Assembly (NCBI GenBank): GCA_900317635.1 | Contig: ONHN01000004.1 | Coordinates: 1-64,000 of the forward strand | Length of the DNA: 64,000 bases | Direction: 5' to 3' | Origin: an uncultured Prevotellaceae bacterium | Lineage (GTDB): Bacteria; Bacteroidota; Bacteroidia; Bacteroidales; Bacteroidaceae | Shown: one piece after another, positions 17,204 through 26,594 of the stretch | How positions within the stretch are numbered: position 1 is the first letter of the stretch | Layout of the letters: the number at the start of each line of letters is the position of its first letter | Position numbers and translations under genes: made by a program | Notes under the pieces: model-generated | Told to the model about the DNA's origin: nothing | The model's input: the letters and a program-made list of their open reading frames with translations, nothing else | The model's database searches: none

Positions 17204-17347
17204 GTGTGCGTACTAATAAATATGGTGCTTAGGGCGCACCATTGTTGTATGTTCTTGGTTTGCTGTTGCCGAAGGCAACACACCATGCTTAACCCCCGTC
17301 GCACGAAGTGCGTCGTGGGGTCTGCGGCTCGGAAAAGGTAAAACAAG

Positions 17348-17380
17348 TTTTCCCTTTTCGCTCGCTTTGCACTATCTTTG
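17348..17380 (+). promoter_or_regulatory. Promoter of the AspT/YidE-type transporter gene
   Basis: TATCTTTG at 17373-17380 matches the -7 consensus, with TTTT at 17348-17351 in the -33 position. A start near 17387 rules out translation from the upstream TTG at 17367 and supports GTG 17406. Confidence 0.6.
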
Positions 17381-17405
17381 CCCCCTGAAACCAAACATAC
17401 ACGTT

Positions 17406-19076
17406 GTGGACACAATTATCTCTTGGCTCGACCAAATGCTGTTTAACGTTCCTGCCATCAAAGCGGTGGTGGTGATATGCCTTGTTTGTGCTGCGGGGTT
17501 GGCCTTGGGTAAGTTGCGCATTGGCGGTTTGCGCTTTGGCGTGACGTTTGTGTTTTTTATGGGCATTCTTTGTGGGGCGTTAGGCATCGTGATAGACCAC
17601 GATATGCTGAACTACGCCTCCAGTTTTGGTTTAATCATTTTCGTCTACGTATTAGGTCTGCAGGTGGGTCCGGGTTTTGTCAGCGCGTTTCGCAGTGGCG
17701 GTACGTCGCTCAGTATTCTGAGCCTTATGTTGGTTGCATTTGGCACGTTGCTGTCTGTTCTGCCCGTGCTGTTTGGCAATATGCCCGTTGGCGAGATGAT
17801 GGGCGTTTTGTGTGGTGCTACGACCAACACACCCGCTTTGGCCGCCGCTCAGCAGGAGCTTTCGCAGTTGGGCTATGCCAGCGAAGGCTTGACGGCAGCC
17901 CTGTCGCTGGCGGTGACCTACCCGCTGGGTATGGTAGGTGTTATTTTTGCGTTGATGCTACTGCGCTGGAAGATGCAAGGGCGCAGCGAAACGGAAGAGG
18001 CTGCCGACGAGGCCTACATCGCATCGTTCGAGGTAAGCAATCCCGCCGTGTTTGGCAAGAACCTGCACGATGCTTCCGACATGGACGAGAAAGCTTTTGT
18101 CGTTAGTCGTATCTGGCGGGGCGGAAAGGTGATTTTGCCCACGGCCACTACAGTCTTGGAGCAAGGCGACCGCGTGCTCGTTATTACGAAAAAGAAATAC
18201 GTGCGGAGCTTGACCATTCTTTTTGGTCAGCTCGACGAGACCGACTGGAACAAGAAAGATATTGACTGGAACGCGCTCGACAGTCAGCTTGTCTCGGAGC
18301 GCATTCTCATCACCAAATCGTCTATCAACGGCAAGCACTTAGGTTCGTTGCGGTTGCGTAGCAGGTTCGGCGTCAACGTGAGTCGCGTGAAGCGTAGCGG
18401 CTTGCAGCTGGTAGCAACGCCCGACCTCGTCCTGCGTTTTGGCGACCGCCTGACAGTGGTGGGCGAGGCCGAGAGCTGTCAGCGTGTGGCAGAGGAATTG
18501 GGCAACGCCATCAAGGCGCTTGATGAGCCTAACATGATCACAATCTTCATGGGCATGGTCTTAGGTCTTGTGTTGGGCTACATCCCCATCGCCTTGCCTG
18601 GTATGAGTTTTCCCATTCGCCTGGGTCTGGCTGGCGGGCCTATTATCGTGGGCATCTTGATAGGCGCCTATGGTCCCCGCCTGCACATGGTCACCTACGT
18701 CACGTCCTCTGCCAACCGCCTGATACGCTCCTTGGGACTTAGCACCTACCTTGCCTGCCTGGGACTTGATGCAGGTCCGCAGTTTGTTGAAACCGTGTTG
18801 CGCCCCTCGGCCTTATTGTGGCTGGGCTATGCTGCCGTGCTGGCCGTGGTGCCCGTGGTGATTATAGGTTTGGTGTCAATACTCTATTATAAGAAAAGCT
18901 TCGCCACCACGGCGGGCATGCTATGCGGCGCGATGGCTAACCCGATAGCGCTGGAGTATGTCAACGATACGATGGCCGACGATAAGGCCAGCGTAGCTTA
19001 TGCCTCCGTCTATCCCCTTTGCATGTTTGTGCGCGTGATTATAGCGCAGCTGCTGGTTGTGTTCTTGCTGACGTAG
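17406..19076 (+). CDS. AspT/YidE/YbjL-family putative transporter with RCK_C domains
   Basis: This integral inner-membrane protein of about 556 residues has five to six N-terminal transmembrane helices, two central TrkA_C (RCK_C) regulatory domains and five to six C-terminal helices. The central block shows the RCK_C pattern twice (AVFGKNLHDASD...GDRVLVITKKK and SINGKHLGSLRLRSRFGVNV...FGDRLTVVGEAE). The membrane halves share the paired motifs MGVLCGATTNTPALAAA and AGMLCGAMANPIALEY. The family contains the aspartate:alanine exchanger AspT; substrates of YidE-type members are unknown. GTG 17406 is chosen because the promoter -7 element overlaps any earlier start. Confidence 0.85.
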   Translation: MDTIISWLDQMLFNVPAIKAVVVICLVCAAGLALGKLRIGGLRFGVTFVFFMGILCGALGIVIDHDMLNYASSFGLIIFVYVLGLQVGPGFVSAFRSGGTSLSILSLMLVAFGTLLSVLPVLFGNMPVGEMMGVLCGATTNTPALAAAQQELSQLGYASEGLTAALSLAVTYPLGMVGVIFALMLLRWKMQGRSETEEAADEAYIASFEVSNPAVFGKNLHDASDMDEKAFVVSRIWRGGKVILPTATTVLEQGDRVLVITKKKYVRSLTILFGQLDETDWNKKDIDWNALDSQLVSERILITKSSINGKHLGSLRLRSRFGVNVSRVKRSGLQLVATPDLVLRFGDRLTVVGEAESCQRVAEELGNAIKALDEPNMITIFMGMVLGLVLGYIPIALPGMSFPIRLGLAGGPIIVGILIGAYGPRLHMVTYVTSSANRLIRSLGLSTYLACLGLDAGPQFVETVLRPSALLWLGYAAVLAVVPVVIIGLVSILYYKKSFATTAGMLCGAMANPIALEYVNDTMADDKASVAYASVYPLCMFVRVIIAQLLVVFLLT

Positions 19077-19100
19077 GGTGGCAGGGGTAAGTTGGTTTTA

Positions 19101-19160
19101 AGTGACGAGTTAGGGCTACGCCGACGAAGGGTGCAGGCGAGACGCCTGCGTACCCAGTTA
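19101..19160 (+). repeat. 60-bp repeat, left arm of an inverted pair with 23581-23640
   Basis: The 60 bases starting AGTGACGAGTTAGGGCTACG and ending TACCCAGTTA match the reverse complement of 23581-23640 at 58 of 60 positions. The 3' half is a family A unit. The two arms bracket the block of four minus-strand genes between them. Confidence 0.8.
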
Positions 19161-19268
19161 GGGCTACGCCTGCGGCTTATGCATAAGCTACGTTGTCCTG
19201 TCTGTTGCCATATTATGGCATCCCCCCTCCCAATGTTCAGCGCGCTAAAGCCTTCGTTCGCCTCCCCC

Positions 19269-20120
19269 TTACAGCTCTAGCCATTGTTCTGGGTTGAGCG
19301 GTGTGCGGTCGTGGCGTATTTGAAAGTGCAGGTTGTGGTAGCCTCGCGCATCTTTGGCGATAGAGCCTATCTTCTGTTCGGCTTTCACCATTTGTCCTTT
19401 CTTCACGCTGGTGGACGACAGGTTGCAATAGACCGTGAAGTAGCTGCCGTGGCTGATGATGACGTTGTAGAAGCCGTTGGTGCTGAACACGGCTGTCACT
19501 TCGCCAGCGAAGACGCTGCGCGCGTAAGCTCCGCTGCGGCCACAAATGTTGACCCCCTTATTGTCGAGCACGATGCCACCGATGCCTTGGGGCGTATAGA
19601 CACCATAGCGCGTGGTCAGGGCGTAATCGCCCGTCAAGGGGATGGGCAAGTGTCCTTTGTTGGCTGCAAAGTCGCCCGAAATGCGTCCGTTGATGTCTTT
19701 TTGTTTCTTAAAGTTAGGTGCTTCCTCGCGATGCGGTCTTACGGCTGGCACAATCGGCTTTCTTTCCGCTTTAGCGGGTTGCGGTGCAGGTTTCTGCGTG
19801 GCGTTGGCGGCTTCACTCGTAGGTTTATTGGCGACTTTGTTTGGCTTTTGCTCTTCTTTGGCGGGTTCGTTCTTAGATTGCTTGTTCACCTTTTGCGGTT
19901 CCTGCCCAGCCTTAGCGTGTTCGTCCTTTGCTTGCTTGTTTTTCTTTTCGGCCTTTTGAGCGTCCTTAGTTGGTTTCGTAGCTTCTTTTTTTGACGGCTT
20001 CTTGGGCGTTTCCTTTGCTTCCTTCTTCGCTTTAGTGGGAGTTTGCGCAAAAGACGTCGTTGGCATCCAGCAGCTGAGGCAAAGAGCAAGGAGCAGGAGG
20101 GGAAAAATGCGTTTCAACAT
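19269..20120 (-). CDS. EnvC-like LytM (M23) protein lacking catalytic residues
   Basis: This 283-residue protein has a signal peptide (MLKRIFPLLLLALCLSCWMP..SFAQ), a Lys/Glu/Ala/Pro-rich low-complexity linker (about 27-150) and a C-terminal LytM domain (about 165-283). The usual zinc motif HxGxD is replaced by NKGVNI, and the final HxH reads LHFQIRH. It therefore lacks the full metal site, as in EnvC-type activators of periplasmic amidases. The likely role is regulation of septal peptidoglycan splitting rather than direct cleavage. It is last in a minus-strand cluster, 11 bases after the DUF4292 gene. A lipoprotein start is possible but the C-x-M context is weak. Confidence 0.82.
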   Translation of the reverse strand: MLKRIFPLLLLALCLSCWMPTTSFAQTPTKAKKEAKETPKKPSKKEATKPTKDAQKAEKKNKQAKDEHAKAGQEPQKVNKQSKNEPAKEEQKPNKVANKPTSEAANATQKPAPQPAKAERKPIVPAVRPHREEAPNFKKQKDINGRISGDFAANKGHLPIPLTGDYALTTRYGVYTPQGIGGIVLDNKGVNICGRSGAYARSVFAGEVTAVFSTNGFYNVIISHGSYFTVYCNLSSTSVKKGQMVKAEQKIGSIAKDARGYHNLHFQIRHDRTPLNPEQWLEL

Positions 20121-20131
20121 AAGGTGGAGTC

Positions 20132-20977
20132 TTATAAACTAACGTTCATTAGGCTACCCAGGATTTGTTCGGGCGTGCGCTGTTGGTATTTCTCAGAGGG
20201 TGTGGTACGCGTTTCCCAATCCGACGAATTGGCAATGCGCGAGAGCGACAGCCGCAGCGAGACGTCGCGACCAACCCCCGTCACTTGCATTTTCATTTCC
20301 GAGGGGAAGGGCTTGCCGCCCACTTTGCCAAACTTGCTGTATATCATGGCAAACTCGCCCTTGTCTGAGTTTTGCTTGCCGCGCACCGTCACGCGGTCAA
20401 CAACGGCTTGGTCCGTCAGCGTGAGGAAGTCGTATTCCAGGCGGGGCGCATCAGCGAGTTTCAGCAGGGTGTGTGCGCCGCTCTCGGTCTTTCTGAAGCG
20501 TTGGAGCTGACTTGTGCTCAAGTCGCGCTCGCCAGGGATGAAAAGTTCGTCCCAAAATAGCGATTGCAGCGCGTAGAAATCTAAGCCCGCCTTGGCCAGG
20601 AAGCTGACGCGGTCGTAGCTGGCGCGCGTATATTGCTTGTGGAAGCGGTCGATGATGAGCACATCGGTAGGGGTAAACTCTAAGCGGCCCACTTCGGTGC
20701 CAATGAGCGGCAACGTCAGCGAGAGTTGAATGACGTCGTCGCGCTTCATGCGCAAATGGCCGTTGCACGAAATGCTTTTGCTCCCTTCGCCTATTTCCAC
20801 GCTAAGGCGGGCGGTGAGGTACTTCGCCGTTTGGTGGTTGCTCGTCACGCGTTGCTGATAGCTAAGGTCGCTGCTCTGTTGCGACGGTGCAAGGTTTGTC
20901 TTAACCGCTCCCTTTTGCGTGCTGCAAGCTGTCAGGGACAGTGCTGCAAGGAGCATATAAAAATAGATGGTTCTCAT
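20132..20977 (-). CDS. DUF4292-family lipoprotein
   Basis: This protein of about 281 residues starts at ATG 20977, giving lipoprotein signal MRTIYFYMLLAALSLTACST with a cysteine after LTA. It resembles the DUF4292 family of Bacteroidetes envelope lipoproteins, with predicted beta-rich, LolA/LolB-like fold (EVGRLEFTPTDVLIIDRFHK near residue 100). The start lies 4 bases after the upstream TPR gene and the stop 11 bases before the EnvC-like gene, so these are co-transcribed. A role in outer-membrane lipoprotein or lipid handling is inferred from fold only. Confidence 0.75.
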   Translation of the reverse strand: MRTIYFYMLLAALSLTACSTQKGAVKTNLAPSQQSSDLSYQQRVTSNHQTAKYLTARLSVEIGEGSKSISCNGHLRMKRDDVIQLSLTLPLIGTEVGRLEFTPTDVLIIDRFHKQYTRASYDRVSFLAKAGLDFYALQSLFWDELFIPGERDLSTSQLQRFRKTESGAHTLLKLADAPRLEYDFLTLTDQAVVDRVTVRGKQNSDKGEFAMIYSKFGKVGGKPFPSEMKMQVTGVGRDVSLRLSLSRIANSSDWETRTTPSEKYQQRTPEQILGSLMNVSL

Positions 20978-20981
20978 AACG

Positions 20982-22775
20982 TTATTTAAGTTTTCCCTTA
21001 ATGCGGCTGGTCTCTTCTTCGTCCGCACTCAGCTCAAGTGCTTTGCGCCAATAGGCTTTTGCTTCCTCTGCTTGTCCCAAAGCAGCAGCGATGTCGCCGG
21101 CATGTTCGTAGTAGGTGGCTTGTGCGCCCTCCTCTTCGCCCTCGTTGCTCATGTGGGTCAGGGCCTGCTGCATATAGATGTTGGCTTGCTCATATTTACC
21201 GCTTACGTAGAGAATGTAGGCGTAGGTGTCGAGGTACGTAGCGTTGGTGGCATTCTCTTTTTCTTCAACAACTTCCCTCATCAGCTCCTCGGCACGGTCG
21301 AGCTGGCGGCCTTCAAGGGCGAGGAAGTAGGCATAGTTGTTACGGCAAATTGCATTGTCGGGGTTGTATTGCAGAGCCCGTTCGTAGGCCTGGAATGCCG
21401 CTTCGTTGTTGTTCAGGCTGTGGTGGAGGTCGCCTAAGAGGGCCAAAAGGTCGCTGATTTCGGCCTTGTCTCGGTCTTCATTGTCAGGTTCCTTTATATT
21501 CTTTAGGGCTTCGTTAATCAGCGCAATGGCCTCGTCCTCGCGTTCGAGTATGTAGAGGCCTTGCGCGGCAAGGGTGTATAAAGTGATGTCGGAGGGGAAG
21601 AACTTGATGCCGTCTTTTGCCAAGCTGAGTGTTTCTTCAACGCGATCTTGTTGGCCCAGCATGTAGATAAGGTAGTAGAGATCGCGAGGCGACGACTTAG
21701 CTTGCGCTGTAGCTACGGACTTCTTGAAGATAGCTATCTTTTCGTCCTCCGAAAAGGGCATCAGTATGGTCTGCCGCAACGCCTCTGCGCGGACGGAGGA
21801 GTCGAGGTAGGGCAGGGCCACTAATTGCTCCATCACTTGCGCGTAGGTCTTGTTTTGCTCTTCGGTGCCTTCGTAGGACTGTATGAAGGTGAAGAAGTAC
21901 TTGATGCGTTGCTCTTCGTCGGTAGCGGGGAGCAAGAGGTAGTGGCGGAGCAAGTGGCGAAACTCTTCCGACTTTGGCCCACCTTTAGCCAGCGAGAGGC
22001 GCATGCCCTGAGCTATCTCGTGGCCAGGGTTGCGGAGCAGGATAGAGTCGGTAATAGCCAGGGCGCGTAGCGTGTCGCCCTGCATCGTGATAATGGTGGC
22101 TTGCAGCAGTTTGCTCTCTATGTCTAAGGAGTCGGCGGCTACGCGTTGTTCAATAAGGGCCATGGCCTTGGCCGTGTCGCCTTGTTGCAGGTAGAGTTGC
22201 GTTTTACGCAGGGTGTAGCTGAAATCTTCGCCGTCAATGTCTTCAATACGTTCAATGGTGCTGATGGCCTTGTCGATGGCTCCTTGCTGCGTATAGAGGA
22301 AAACGAGCGGTTTGAGGTCGTCCGTCGTCGTGGCGGAGTCGGAAAGTTCTTTGTAAAGTTTGGTGGCCTCAACGTATTTGCTGTCGCGCATGTAGTAGCG
22401 CGCTAAGTCGCGCTTGTAGAGCGCATTGTCGGGCGCCAACTCTACCGCGCGATGCAGGAGCGAGTCGCCCTCGGCGATGGCGTGCGCGTTGAAGAGCGAA
22501 TCGTCCGTCTCAGCCAACGTATATTTCAGCTTCGCCATGTCGTAGAGGGCCTCGGGCATGTCGGGATGGAGCTGCAAGGCTTGGCGAAGCAGGATGTACA
22601 TATCTTCATAGTTTCCCGCCTCGCGCTCAACGATGGCTTGGGTGTAGAGCTGGCTGAATGTAGGCGTAGCAGCCTGCTTCATAGGCTGTGGAGGCCAATA
22701 GCATGGTTGTTGTTTGCAGCCAACAAGAGAGAGCAATAGTAGTAAACCAACAAAAGGCGTACGAATGCTACGCAT
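20982..22775 (-). CDS. Tetratricopeptide-repeat lipoprotein
   Basis: This protein of about 597 residues starts at ATG 22775 with lipoprotein signal MRSIRTPFVGLLLLLSLVGC. The mature part is almost entirely TPR repeats. Examples are NYEDMYILLRQALQLHPDMP near residue 55, ALQYNPDNAICRNNYAYFLA near 480, and a final repeat AEEAKAYWRKALELSADEEE. TPR solenoids bind protein partners; the partner is not known. It precedes the DUF4292 and EnvC-like genes by a few bases, suggesting a shared envelope or division role. Confidence 0.85.
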   Translation of the reverse strand: MRSIRTPFVGLLLLLSLVGCKQQPCYWPPQPMKQAATPTFSQLYTQAIVEREAGNYEDMYILLRQALQLHPDMPEALYDMAKLKYTLAETDDSLFNAHAIAEGDSLLHRAVELAPDNALYKRDLARYYMRDSKYVEATKLYKELSDSATTTDDLKPLVFLYTQQGAIDKAISTIERIEDIDGEDFSYTLRKTQLYLQQGDTAKAMALIEQRVAADSLDIESKLLQATIITMQGDTLRALAITDSILLRNPGHEIAQGMRLSLAKGGPKSEEFRHLLRHYLLLPATDEEQRIKYFFTFIQSYEGTEEQNKTYAQVMEQLVALPYLDSSVRAEALRQTILMPFSEDEKIAIFKKSVATAQAKSSPRDLYYLIYMLGQQDRVEETLSLAKDGIKFFPSDITLYTLAAQGLYILEREDEAIALINEALKNIKEPDNEDRDKAEISDLLALLGDLHHSLNNNEAAFQAYERALQYNPDNAICRNNYAYFLALEGRQLDRAEELMREVVEEKENATNATYLDTYAYILYVSGKYEQANIYMQQALTHMSNEGEEEGAQATYYEHAGDIAAALGQAEEAKAYWRKALELSADEEETSRIKGKLK

Positions 22776-22969
22776 CGCTCCTATGCTACGTAGCAAGTAG
22801 CCGTGGAACCGAGTACGCTGCATGCAAACTTTTATCGATGGTTTCATATCTCTTTCCTCTACTCTCTCTTCCCTTACGGGTAGTAAGACCTTCTGTCAAT
22901 GTTTGTATTCGTGTGCTTCGTTCTCTTCGAGAACTTCGTGGTGCGAATATCCTTGCTTATAATCGTTCG

Positions 22970-23404
22970 CTATTCTTTCCCCGTATGTCCAAAGCCGCCA
23001 GCACCGCGCTCGCTTTCGGGCAGGGTCTCTACGCTGTCCCATTCCGCTTGGTCGCAACGAGCTATCACGAGCTGCGCAATGCGCTCGCCGTCGTTCACGG
23101 TGAAAGGTTCGTTTGAAAGGTTTACGAGGATAACACCCACTTCGCCGCGATAGTCGGCATCGATGGTGCCAGGCGTGTTGAGCACCGTCACGCCATGCTT
23201 CAAGGCTAAACCCGAGCGCGGACGCACTTGCGCTTCGTAGCCAGCGGGTAGGGCAAGGTAGAGCCCCGTGGGTATCAGGGCGCGCTCAAGGGGATGCAGC
23301 ACGATGGGCTCAGCGAGCCAAGCGCGCAAATCCATGCCCGCACTCTGCGGCGTTGCATACTGCGGCAGCGCGTGGGGCGAGCGGTTGACAACTTGTATCC
23401 TCAT
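22970..23404 (-). CDS. dut: dUTP diphosphatase (dUTPase)
   Basis: This 144-residue trimeric dUTPase hydrolyses dUTP to dUMP and pyrophosphate, keeping uracil out of DNA and feeding thymidylate synthesis. All five motifs are visible: AGMDLRAW (1), [11 protein letters not shown] (2), [13 protein letters not shown] (3), GERIAQLVI (4) and [10 protein letters not shown] (5). It lies upstream of the TPR/DUF4292/EnvC-like cluster with a 194-base gap. A TAATTTTG element lies just upstream on the minus strand. Confidence 0.96.
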   Translation of the reverse strand: MRIQVVNRSPHALPQYATPQSAGMDLRAWLAEPIVLHPLERALIPTGLYLALPAGYEAQVRPRSGLALKHGVTVLNTPGTIDADYRGEVGVILVNLSNEPFTVNDGERIAQLVIARCDQAEWDSVETLPESERGAGGFGHTGKE

Positions 23405-23424
23405 ATCTTTGACCTAATTTTGTG

Positions 23425-23432
23425 CAAAATTA
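23425..23432 (-). promoter_or_regulatory. Promoter -7 element of dut
   Basis: TAATTTTG on the minus strand lies 21 bases before the dut start codon. The -33 element is not clear. Confidence 0.5.
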
Positions 23433-23580
23433 GACATTTCCCTTCGATTTATGTCAGTTTTTAGGCAAAAACCGCTAACGCCCCGCATTTTTCAGCTAAA
23501 TTTGCAGTCCGAACGGGCTACCGCCGCATTCATATCGGCATAGCCCCTACCCCGGGAGCGCGGGTGCCTCATCCGCAGAA

Positions 23581-23640
23581 TAACTGGGTACGCAGGCGTC
23601 TCGCCTGCACCCCTCGCCGGCGTAGCCCTAACTCGTCACT
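23581..23640 (-). repeat. 60-bp repeat, right arm of an inverted pair with 19101-19160
   Basis: This is the reverse complement of 19101-19160 with two mismatches. A further reverse family A unit precedes it at about 23552-23575. The arm ends 14 bases before the dgt start codon. Confidence 0.8.
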
Positions 23641-23654
23641 CGTCATTCGTCACT

Positions 23655-24986
23655 ATGAATTGGAAGCAACTCATCTCGCACAACCGTTTGGGGAAAGAAC
23701 ACACACAGAAACTGGCCACCGAGCTGCGCACAGAGTTTCAGCGCGACTTTGACCGCCTCATCTTTTCAGCCGCTTTTCGGCGCATGCAGAACAAGACGCA
23801 GGTCTTTCCATTGCCCGGTAGCATCTTCGTGCACAACCGCCTGACGCATAGCTTGGAAGTTTCAAGCGTGGGGCGTTCGTTGGGAACGGACGTGGCCCGC
23901 GAATTATTAAAGCGTCATCCCGACTTGGCCGGCTCGGGTGTGGAAGACATTGGAGCCATTGTCAGTGCCGCCTGTCTGGCCCACGATATGGGCAATCCGC
24001 CCTTCGGACATAGTGGCGAGCGCGCTATCCGCAGCTTCTTCAGCGAAGGCCGTGGGCAGAAGTTGCAGGCGCAGTTGCCACCAGCCGTTTGGGCCGACCT
24101 CACCCATTTCGACGGTAATGCCAATGCGTTTCGCCTGCTCACCCACCAGTTCAACGGGCATCGGCGCGGCGGCTTCGTCATGACCTATAGCACGCTGGCG
24201 GCCATTGTGAAGTATCCTTATCCCGCCACGCTCTGCGGGCGTAAGAACAAGTTTGGCTTTTTCGAAAGCGAGCGCGCCGACTTCTGCACCATAGCACGCG
24301 AACTGGGCCTGAAAGTGATAGAAGAAACCGCCGAGGGAACGCGCTTTGCGCGCCATCCGCTTGTCTTTCTGACCGAGGCCGCCGACGATATATGTTACCA
24401 GATTATGGACATTGAAGATGCCCACAAACTGCGCCTCCTTTCCGATGCCGAGACAGAAGACTTGCTACTGGGCTTCTTCGACGAGGCTACGCGCCAACGA
24501 CTTCGCACGGCCTATCCCTCCGTCACCGACCCAGCCGACCGCGTGGTTTACTATCGTTCGTGTTGTGTGGGTGCCTTAGAACGGGCTTGTGTTGAAACCT
24601 TCGTTGAAAACGAAGATTCTATCCTCGATGGCACCTTCGCGGGCTCGCTCATCGACCACCTGCCGCCTGCCTTAGCCGAGGCCTATGCGCATTGTTCCGA
24701 CGTGGCGCGCCACAAAATCTATAATAGCAAGAGCGTGGTAGACATTGAGCTGGCGGGTTACCATATTATATATACGCTCCTCGAGCTAATGACCGAGGCC
24801 GTGCAATCGCCCCAAAAGGCCTATAGCGAACTGCTCCTTGCGCAAGCCTCACCGCAATACGAATTGCGCGCCGAGAGCCTTGCCGACCGCATGATGGCCG
24901 TGCTCGACTACCTTAGCGGCATGACCGATGTCTATGCGCTCGACCTCTATCGCAAAATCTCAGGACAAAGCCTACCGATGGTATAA
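23655..24986 (+). CDS. dgt: Deoxyguanosinetriphosphate triphosphohydrolase-like protein
   Basis: This 443-residue HD-superfamily enzyme releases triphosphate from dNTPs, chiefly dGTP in the type member. The motif NRLTHSLEVSSVG (metal His near residue 62) and the HD doublet CLAHDMGNPPFGHSGE near residue 107 are intact, with AADDICYQIMDIEDA providing the later Asp. Length fits the shorter dGTPase class. It starts opposite dut across a repeat-filled intergenic region, so two dNTP-pool enzymes are transcribed divergently. Substrate preference cannot be read from sequence. Confidence 0.92.
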   Translation: MNWKQLISHNRLGKEHTQKLATELRTEFQRDFDRLIFSAAFRRMQNKTQVFPLPGSIFVHNRLTHSLEVSSVGRSLGTDVARELLKRHPDLAGSGVEDIGAIVSAACLAHDMGNPPFGHSGERAIRSFFSEGRGQKLQAQLPPAVWADLTHFDGNANAFRLLTHQFNGHRRGGFVMTYSTLAAIVKYPYPATLCGRKNKFGFFESERADFCTIARELGLKVIEETAEGTRFARHPLVFLTEAADDICYQIMDIEDAHKLRLLSDAETEDLLLGFFDEATRQRLRTAYPSVTDPADRVVYYRSCCVGALERACVETFVENEDSILDGTFAGSLIDHLPPALAEAYAHCSDVARHKIYNSKSVVDIELAGYHIIYTLLELMTEAVQSPQKAYSELLLAQASPQYELRAESLADRMMAVLDYLSGMTDVYALDLYRKISGQSLPMV

Positions 24987-25012
24987 ACTTCTTGTATCGT
25001 CTTACCTCTCTT

Positions 25013-26506
25013 ATGGCCTCCTATTCGCAAATACTGAAATACACGGGAATGCTCGGCGGCGTGCAAGTGCTGAACATCCTTATGAGCATCGTGCGCAATA
25101 AGTTCACGGCGGTGCTCATCGGACCGTGGGGTATGGGCGTGGTGACTATCTACAGCAAGGCTGCCGAGCTGGTCAGCGAAATGACCAACTTCGGCATTTC
25201 GCTTAGTGCCGTGCAGCGCCTGGCCGAATTGCAGGAGCGCAAGGGTGGACGGCAGGCGGTGGAATTGCAGATAAAAGTGGTGCGCTCCTGGACGCTCCTG
25301 GCTGCCTTGTTGGGCTTGTTGGTTTGCTGGCTCTTTGCGGCTCCATTGAGCCTCTATTTGTTGGGCGACTATCATTCCACGCGCGGTTTCCTGCGTATTT
25401 CGCCCATGGTGCCCATGTTGACGCTTCTTGGCGGTGAATTGGCTATTTTGAAGGGTTTGCACCGCCTGCGCCAAATGGCGGCGGCCTCGGCGGTGGTGGC
25501 TGTCCTGACAACGATAACTACGGCCACAATCTATTGGCTGTTGGGCGTTCATGGCATTGTGCCCGTGTTGCTCACGACAACGGCGGTGACGCTGGGTGCC
25601 AACCTCTACGCGACAACGCGCGAGTTTCCCTATCGCGTTGGGCTTGGCAGCTTGCGGCTGATGAAGCGCGGAACGGGGATGTTGCGCCTCGGCGGAGCCT
25701 TCGTCTTGGCGGGCGTGCTGGCCAGCGGGTCCGACCTCTTTATCGCCGGCTTCATTCGCGATGCCGCTTCGCCCCATGCCGTCGGACTGTATGCAGCGGG
25801 CTATACGCTGACCGTGTACTACGCCCGACTCATCTTCTCTGCTATGGATGCCGACTACCTGCCACGCCTGACCGCCAGTGGCAACGACCTCGCGCGCCGC
25901 AATGCCGATATCAACCGGCAGATAGATGTTCTGGTTATGCTGATGGTGCCGTTCCTCATTCTCTTTGCGCTGGCATTGCCCATCTTGGTGCCTTTGCTCT
26001 ATAAAGAGGAGTTCCAACTGGCCGTGCCCATGGTGCTTTGTGCGCTCTCATACATGTTTTTCAAGGCTGTTTATAGTCCTATCTCCTATCTTGCGCTGGC
26101 GCGCAATGACTCGCTGACGTATCTCGTAATGGAAACGGCTTACGATGTTGTCTATATCCTTTGCGTTTGCGTCGGCTATAAGACGCACGGCCTCGTGGGG
26201 GCTGGCGTGGGACTGTCGGCTGCCAACTTCTTCGACTTCGTCAGCATTTCCCTTGTCTATAGTTGGCGCTATGGTTTCCGCTACACCGCCGCTACGTTGT
26301 GGCGCACAGCCGCGCAGTTTGTGTTGTTGATTTTAGCCCTTTTCAGCGCGGCTTTATTACCTTTCTGGATACATATCTTCATAGGTCTTGCAGCTACGGT
26401 GCTTAGCGTGGCACTGTCCTGGCGCTTGTTGCGCGAAGAGCGCGCGGTGCGCACGCGCATCGAGGCCCTGCGTCAGCGTTTCCTCTTCAGAGGCAAAAAA
26501 CAGTAA
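25013..26506 (+). CDS. Polysaccharide/O-antigen flippase-like membrane protein (MATE/MOP superfamily)
   Basis: This protein of about 497 residues has some 12 to 14 hydrophobic helices. The N-terminus (SQILKYTGMLGGVQVLNIL) is typical of Wzx-like lipopolysaccharide biosynthesis proteins, with NKFTAVLIGPWGMGVV following. Such proteins flip undecaprenyl-linked glycans across the inner membrane. ATG 25013 is chosen over the upstream TTG 24992. It follows dgt by 26 bases. No other glycan-assembly gene is adjacent, so its substrate is not indicated. Confidence 0.82.
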   Translation: MASYSQILKYTGMLGGVQVLNILMSIVRNKFTAVLIGPWGMGVVTIYSKAAELVSEMTNFGISLSAVQRLAELQERKGGRQAVELQIKVVRSWTLLAALLGLLVCWLFAAPLSLYLLGDYHSTRGFLRISPMVPMLTLLGGELAILKGLHRLRQMAAASAVVAVLTTITTATIYWLLGVHGIVPVLLTTTAVTLGANLYATTREFPYRVGLGSLRLMKRGTGMLRLGGAFVLAGVLASGSDLFIAGFIRDAASPHAVGLYAAGYTLTVYYARLIFSAMDADYLPRLTASGNDLARRNADINRQIDVLVMLMVPFLILFALALPILVPLLYKEEFQLAVPMVLCALSYMFFKAVYSPISYLALARNDSLTYLVMETAYDVVYILCVCVGYKTHGLVGAGVGLSAANFFDFVSISLVYSWRYGFRYTAATLWRTAAQFVLLILALFSAALLPFWIHIFIGLAATVLSVALSWRLLREERAVRTRIEALRQRFLFRGKKQ

Positions 26507-26532
26507 CGTTGCGCCTTTTTCGCCAATAACGA

Positions 26533-26568
26533 ACAGCCCCCGCAGAGCTTGTCTCTTGCGGGGGCTGT
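26533..26568. terminator. Bidirectional terminator between flippase gene and rpsO
   Basis: ACAGCCCCCGCA at 26533-26544 pairs with TGCGGGGGCTGT at 26557-26568. It sits between two convergent genes. T-rich sequence follows on both sides. Confidence 0.75.
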
Positions 26569-26594
26569 GGTTTTGGAGTTTGTCTGGCGGAATG

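Noticed and set aside
17367..17405. TTG start for the AspT/YidE-type transporter
   Set aside because: The promoter -7 element TATCTTTG (17373-17380) lies inside the added codons, and family members begin close to the first helix; GTG 17406 fits both.
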